The notes beneath the pieces are model-generated. The model saw nothing but the letters and a program-made list of their open reading frames with translations, made no database searches and was not told the origin of the DNA. Positions 7,004 to 7,718 of a DNA stretch of 7,718 nucleotides are shown here, piece by piece (the first letter of the stretch is position 1; each line of letters opens with the position of its first letter). Source of the DNA: Lentisphaeria bacterium (lineage in GTDB: Bacteria; Verrucomicrobiota; Lentisphaeria; Oligosphaerales; Oligosphaeraceae); the NCBI GenBank assembly GCA_016287975.1, contig JAEEXV010000208.1:1-7718 (forward strand), written 5' to 3'. The translations under genes and the position numbers were made by a program.

Positions 7004-7047
7004 GGTGGCGGGGGGACTTGACAAAGCCCGAAACAGGGCCGTATATC

Positions 7048-7076
7048 TTTATAAACGCGATATTCCCGAAAATACT
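7048..7076 (-). promoter_or_regulatory. Possible promoter of the surface cassette
   Basis: A locally AT-rich stretch in otherwise GC-rich DNA carries TATAAA on the minus strand (7053-7048), a 5 of 6 match to a -10 box, about 59 nt before the small membrane-protein start. No convincing -35 hexamer lies 16-18 nt upstream (AGTATT at 7076-7071 is poor). A short inverted repeat GCCC/GGGC (7026-7039) would lie in the leader. Weak prediction, based on position and composition. Confidence 0.3.
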
Positions 7077-7097
7077 ACATCGCGGAGTGAAAAAAAA

Positions 7098-7199
7098 GTT
7101 GTCCGCCATGAAATTTGGCAATCGCCGCCAATGCCATGCCCAGAGTGGTTGCCACGGCGGCCTCGCTTTGGCGGTGCGCCGAGCGTGCAGTGTCCAATC
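7098..7199 (+). repeat. Composite intergenic repeat, copy A
   Basis: This copy aligns with the reverse complement of copy C over nearly its whole length. The best segment, 7148-7199, matches copy C (7429-7378 on the minus strand) at 47 of 52 positions. It has the left module ending GGCAATCGCCGCCA (7117-7130) and the right module GTTGCCACGGCGGCCTCGC (7148-7166). The hairpin arm is decayed here (CGCTTTGG instead of CGCCGTGG), so this looks like an older copy. It lies just upstream of the cassette's promoter region. Confidence 0.75.
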
Positions 7200-7240
7200 T
7201 CCTTATGGAATCTGGCTTGCCGATACTGTCTTTTCCTTTC

Positions 7241-7319
7241 GCTCTGTTCCCCAAGAGGGTAGGCGATTGCCTGATTGAAGATTCCGAAAATGGTTGCCAC
7301 GGCGGCCTCGCCGTGGCGG
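7241..7319 (+). repeat. Composite intergenic repeat, copy B
   Basis: The left module, 7241-7271 (starts GCTCTGTTCCCCAAGAGGGT), is identical over 31 nt to 7664-7694. The right module, 7293-7319, is identical over 27 nt to the reverse complement of copy C. Within it GCCACGGCG (7296-7304) and CGCCGTGGC (7309-7317) form a perfect 9-bp stem with a GCCT loop. The sequence after 7319 diverges from copies A and C, so the right end may be truncated or different. Confidence 0.8.
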
Positions 7320-7377
7320 CTCGGTGAATGGGCGGCAGTCGATTCCGAAGCCCTTGGCTGCGCCCTGTGGCGAGCCT

Positions 7378-7480
7378 GATTGGTCACCGCACGCTCGGCG
7401 GACCGCCACGGCGAGGCCGCCGTGGCAACATCTTCGGGAATGAAAATGGCGGCGATTGCCGACCCTCATGGGGAACAGCG
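7378..7480 (-). repeat. Composite intergenic repeat, copy C (inverted)
   Basis: This is the complete unit in opposite orientation. Read on the minus strand it starts near CTGTTCCCCATGAGGGT (7478-7462), continues GGCAATCGCCGCCA, then the hairpin GCCACGGCG/CGCCGTGGC (7426-7405) and the tail ending CCAATC (7378). It forms a 39-nt inverted pair with copy B and overlaps the 3' half of the 65-codon ORF at 7384-7581. Confidence 0.8.
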
Positions 7481-7581
7481 CGTTTCCTTTCAAAGGAAGG
7501 AGGCCCAGCCTCCCTTTCTCGCGCAGAGGCACCATGCATGCAAACAGCCAGCAGAAACAGCGTCACGATTTCCCTTATCAT
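7384..7581 (-). CDS. Short secreted-protein-like ORF with repeat-derived 3' half
   Basis: This 65-codon ORF starts ATG 7581. Residues 1-20 (MIREIVTLFLLAVCMHGASA) look like a signal peptide: a charged start, a hydrophobic core and an A-S-A cleavage-like end. AAAGGAG sits 6 nt upstream. The remaining 45 residues are Arg/Pro-rich (REREAGPPS... to PRRPRRGGPPSVR), and from about residue 34 they are encoded by repeat copy C, so the natural C-terminus is probably lost or never existed. I do not recognise a family. Either a gene start was truncated when a repeat landed in it, or it is a young small ORF, or it is a chance frame. A -35-like TTGACA lies upstream (7619-7624) but without a matching -10. 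Confidence 0.4.
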   Translation of the reverse strand: MIREIVTLFLLAVCMHGASAREREAGPPSFERKRAVPHEGRQSPPFSFPKMLPRRPRRGGPPSVR

Positions 7582-7587
7582 CTCAAA

Positions 7588-7594
7588 CTCCTTT
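7588..7594 (-). promoter_or_regulatory. Shine-Dalgarno site of the short secreted-protein-like ORF
   Basis: The minus strand reads AAAGGAG at 7594-7588 with a 6-nt spacer to ATG 7581, as good as any in the window. It is the main argument that the ORF start is, or was, functional, and it selects ATG 7581 over the in-frame ATG 30 nt upstream. Confidence 0.5.
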
Positions 7595-7663
7595 GCCTTG
7601 ATGTCCGTCACTATTCTCTGTCAAATGCCCCCTGGGGAGTAATGCCCAACCCCTTTCCCAAAG

Positions 7664-7718
7664 GCTCTGTTCCCCAAGAGGGTAGGCGATTGCCCAGTAA
7701 AAACCCCGAAAATGGTAG
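7664..7718 (+). repeat. Composite intergenic repeat, copy D (cut by window end)
   Basis: The left module, 7664-7694, is a perfect 31-nt direct repeat of 7241-7271. After a divergent 10-nt spacer, CCGAAAATGGT (7706-7716) matches the start of the right module in copy B. The window ends before the hairpin, so more of this unit should lie beyond 7718. Confidence 0.75.

Noticed and set aside
6848..7024. A 59-codon N-terminal extension of the methyltransferase (ATG 7024).
   Set aside because: It overlaps the 44-residue membrane-protein gene in another frame, is Ser/Pro/Cys-rich, and family similarity begins right at ATG 6847.
7090..7126. Intrinsic terminator on the minus strand: T8 tract (7097-7090) after a TTGGC/GCCAA stem.
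   Set aside because: The stem is only 5 bp and lies 14 nt from the T tract, too weak and too distant for a standard terminator.
7619..7624. A perfect TTGACA (-35) on the minus strand upstream of the 65-codon ORF.
   Set aside because: No acceptable -10 hexamer is found 16-18 nt downstream, so it is not called a promoter.
7203..7642. Several 70-110-codon ORFs on both strands, rich in PRRGRRG or HGEAAVA strings.
   Set aside because: They are translations of the intergenic repeat units in different frames, without ribosome sites; only the ORF at 7384-7581 has a plausible start.
7098..7718. CRISPR array.
   Set aside because: The repeats are few, unequal in length, in both orientations, irregularly spaced and divergent, with no cas gene.

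Overview
The window is GC-rich bacterial DNA in which every gene I can support lies on the minus strand, so the biological reading order runs from position 7718 down to 1. Very long open frames on the plus strand are antisense artefacts of the GC-rich codon use. The proteins point to an outer-surface-building bacterium with conserved bacterial cell-division machinery. A PVC-type anaerobe (Lentisphaerota/Verrucomicrobiota) would fit the gene content and the style of the intergenic repeats, but that is an impression, since there is no rRNA or other marker to prove it.

Region 6990-7718 is mostly non-coding. It holds at least four copies of a composite, hairpin-forming intergenic repeat in both orientations (about 7098-7199, 7241-7319, 7378-7480 and 7664-7718). 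A 65-codon ORF (7581 to 7384) has a good Shine-Dalgarno site and a signal-peptide-like start, but its 3' half is made of repeat DNA.

Region 3605-6989 is a tight three-gene unit: a 44-residue single-span membrane protein with a MYIDAGTGS start, a 448-residue protein with a NoeA-like, possibly kinase-like N-terminal half and a C-terminal class I SAM methyltransferase, and a 628-residue membrane-anchored protein of the sulfatase/alkaline phosphatase superfamily. The gaps between them are 7 and 9 nt. Together they look like an uncharacterised surface-glycan or envelope-polymer modification cassette.

The 134-nt gap 3471-3604 carries a good sigma70-type promoter candidate and a strong hairpin in the predicted 5' leader. 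It should drive the second unit (3470 down to 1): a PaaK-family phenylacetate/aryl-CoA ligase, a tandem ACT-domain protein, an EamA/DMT-type permease, and the 5' part of an FtsK/SpoIIIE-type DNA translocase that leaves the window. Spacings of 21, 10 and 21 nt suggest one transcript. The ligase and ACT protein form a recognised pair; the permease and ftsK may simply be co-transcribed.
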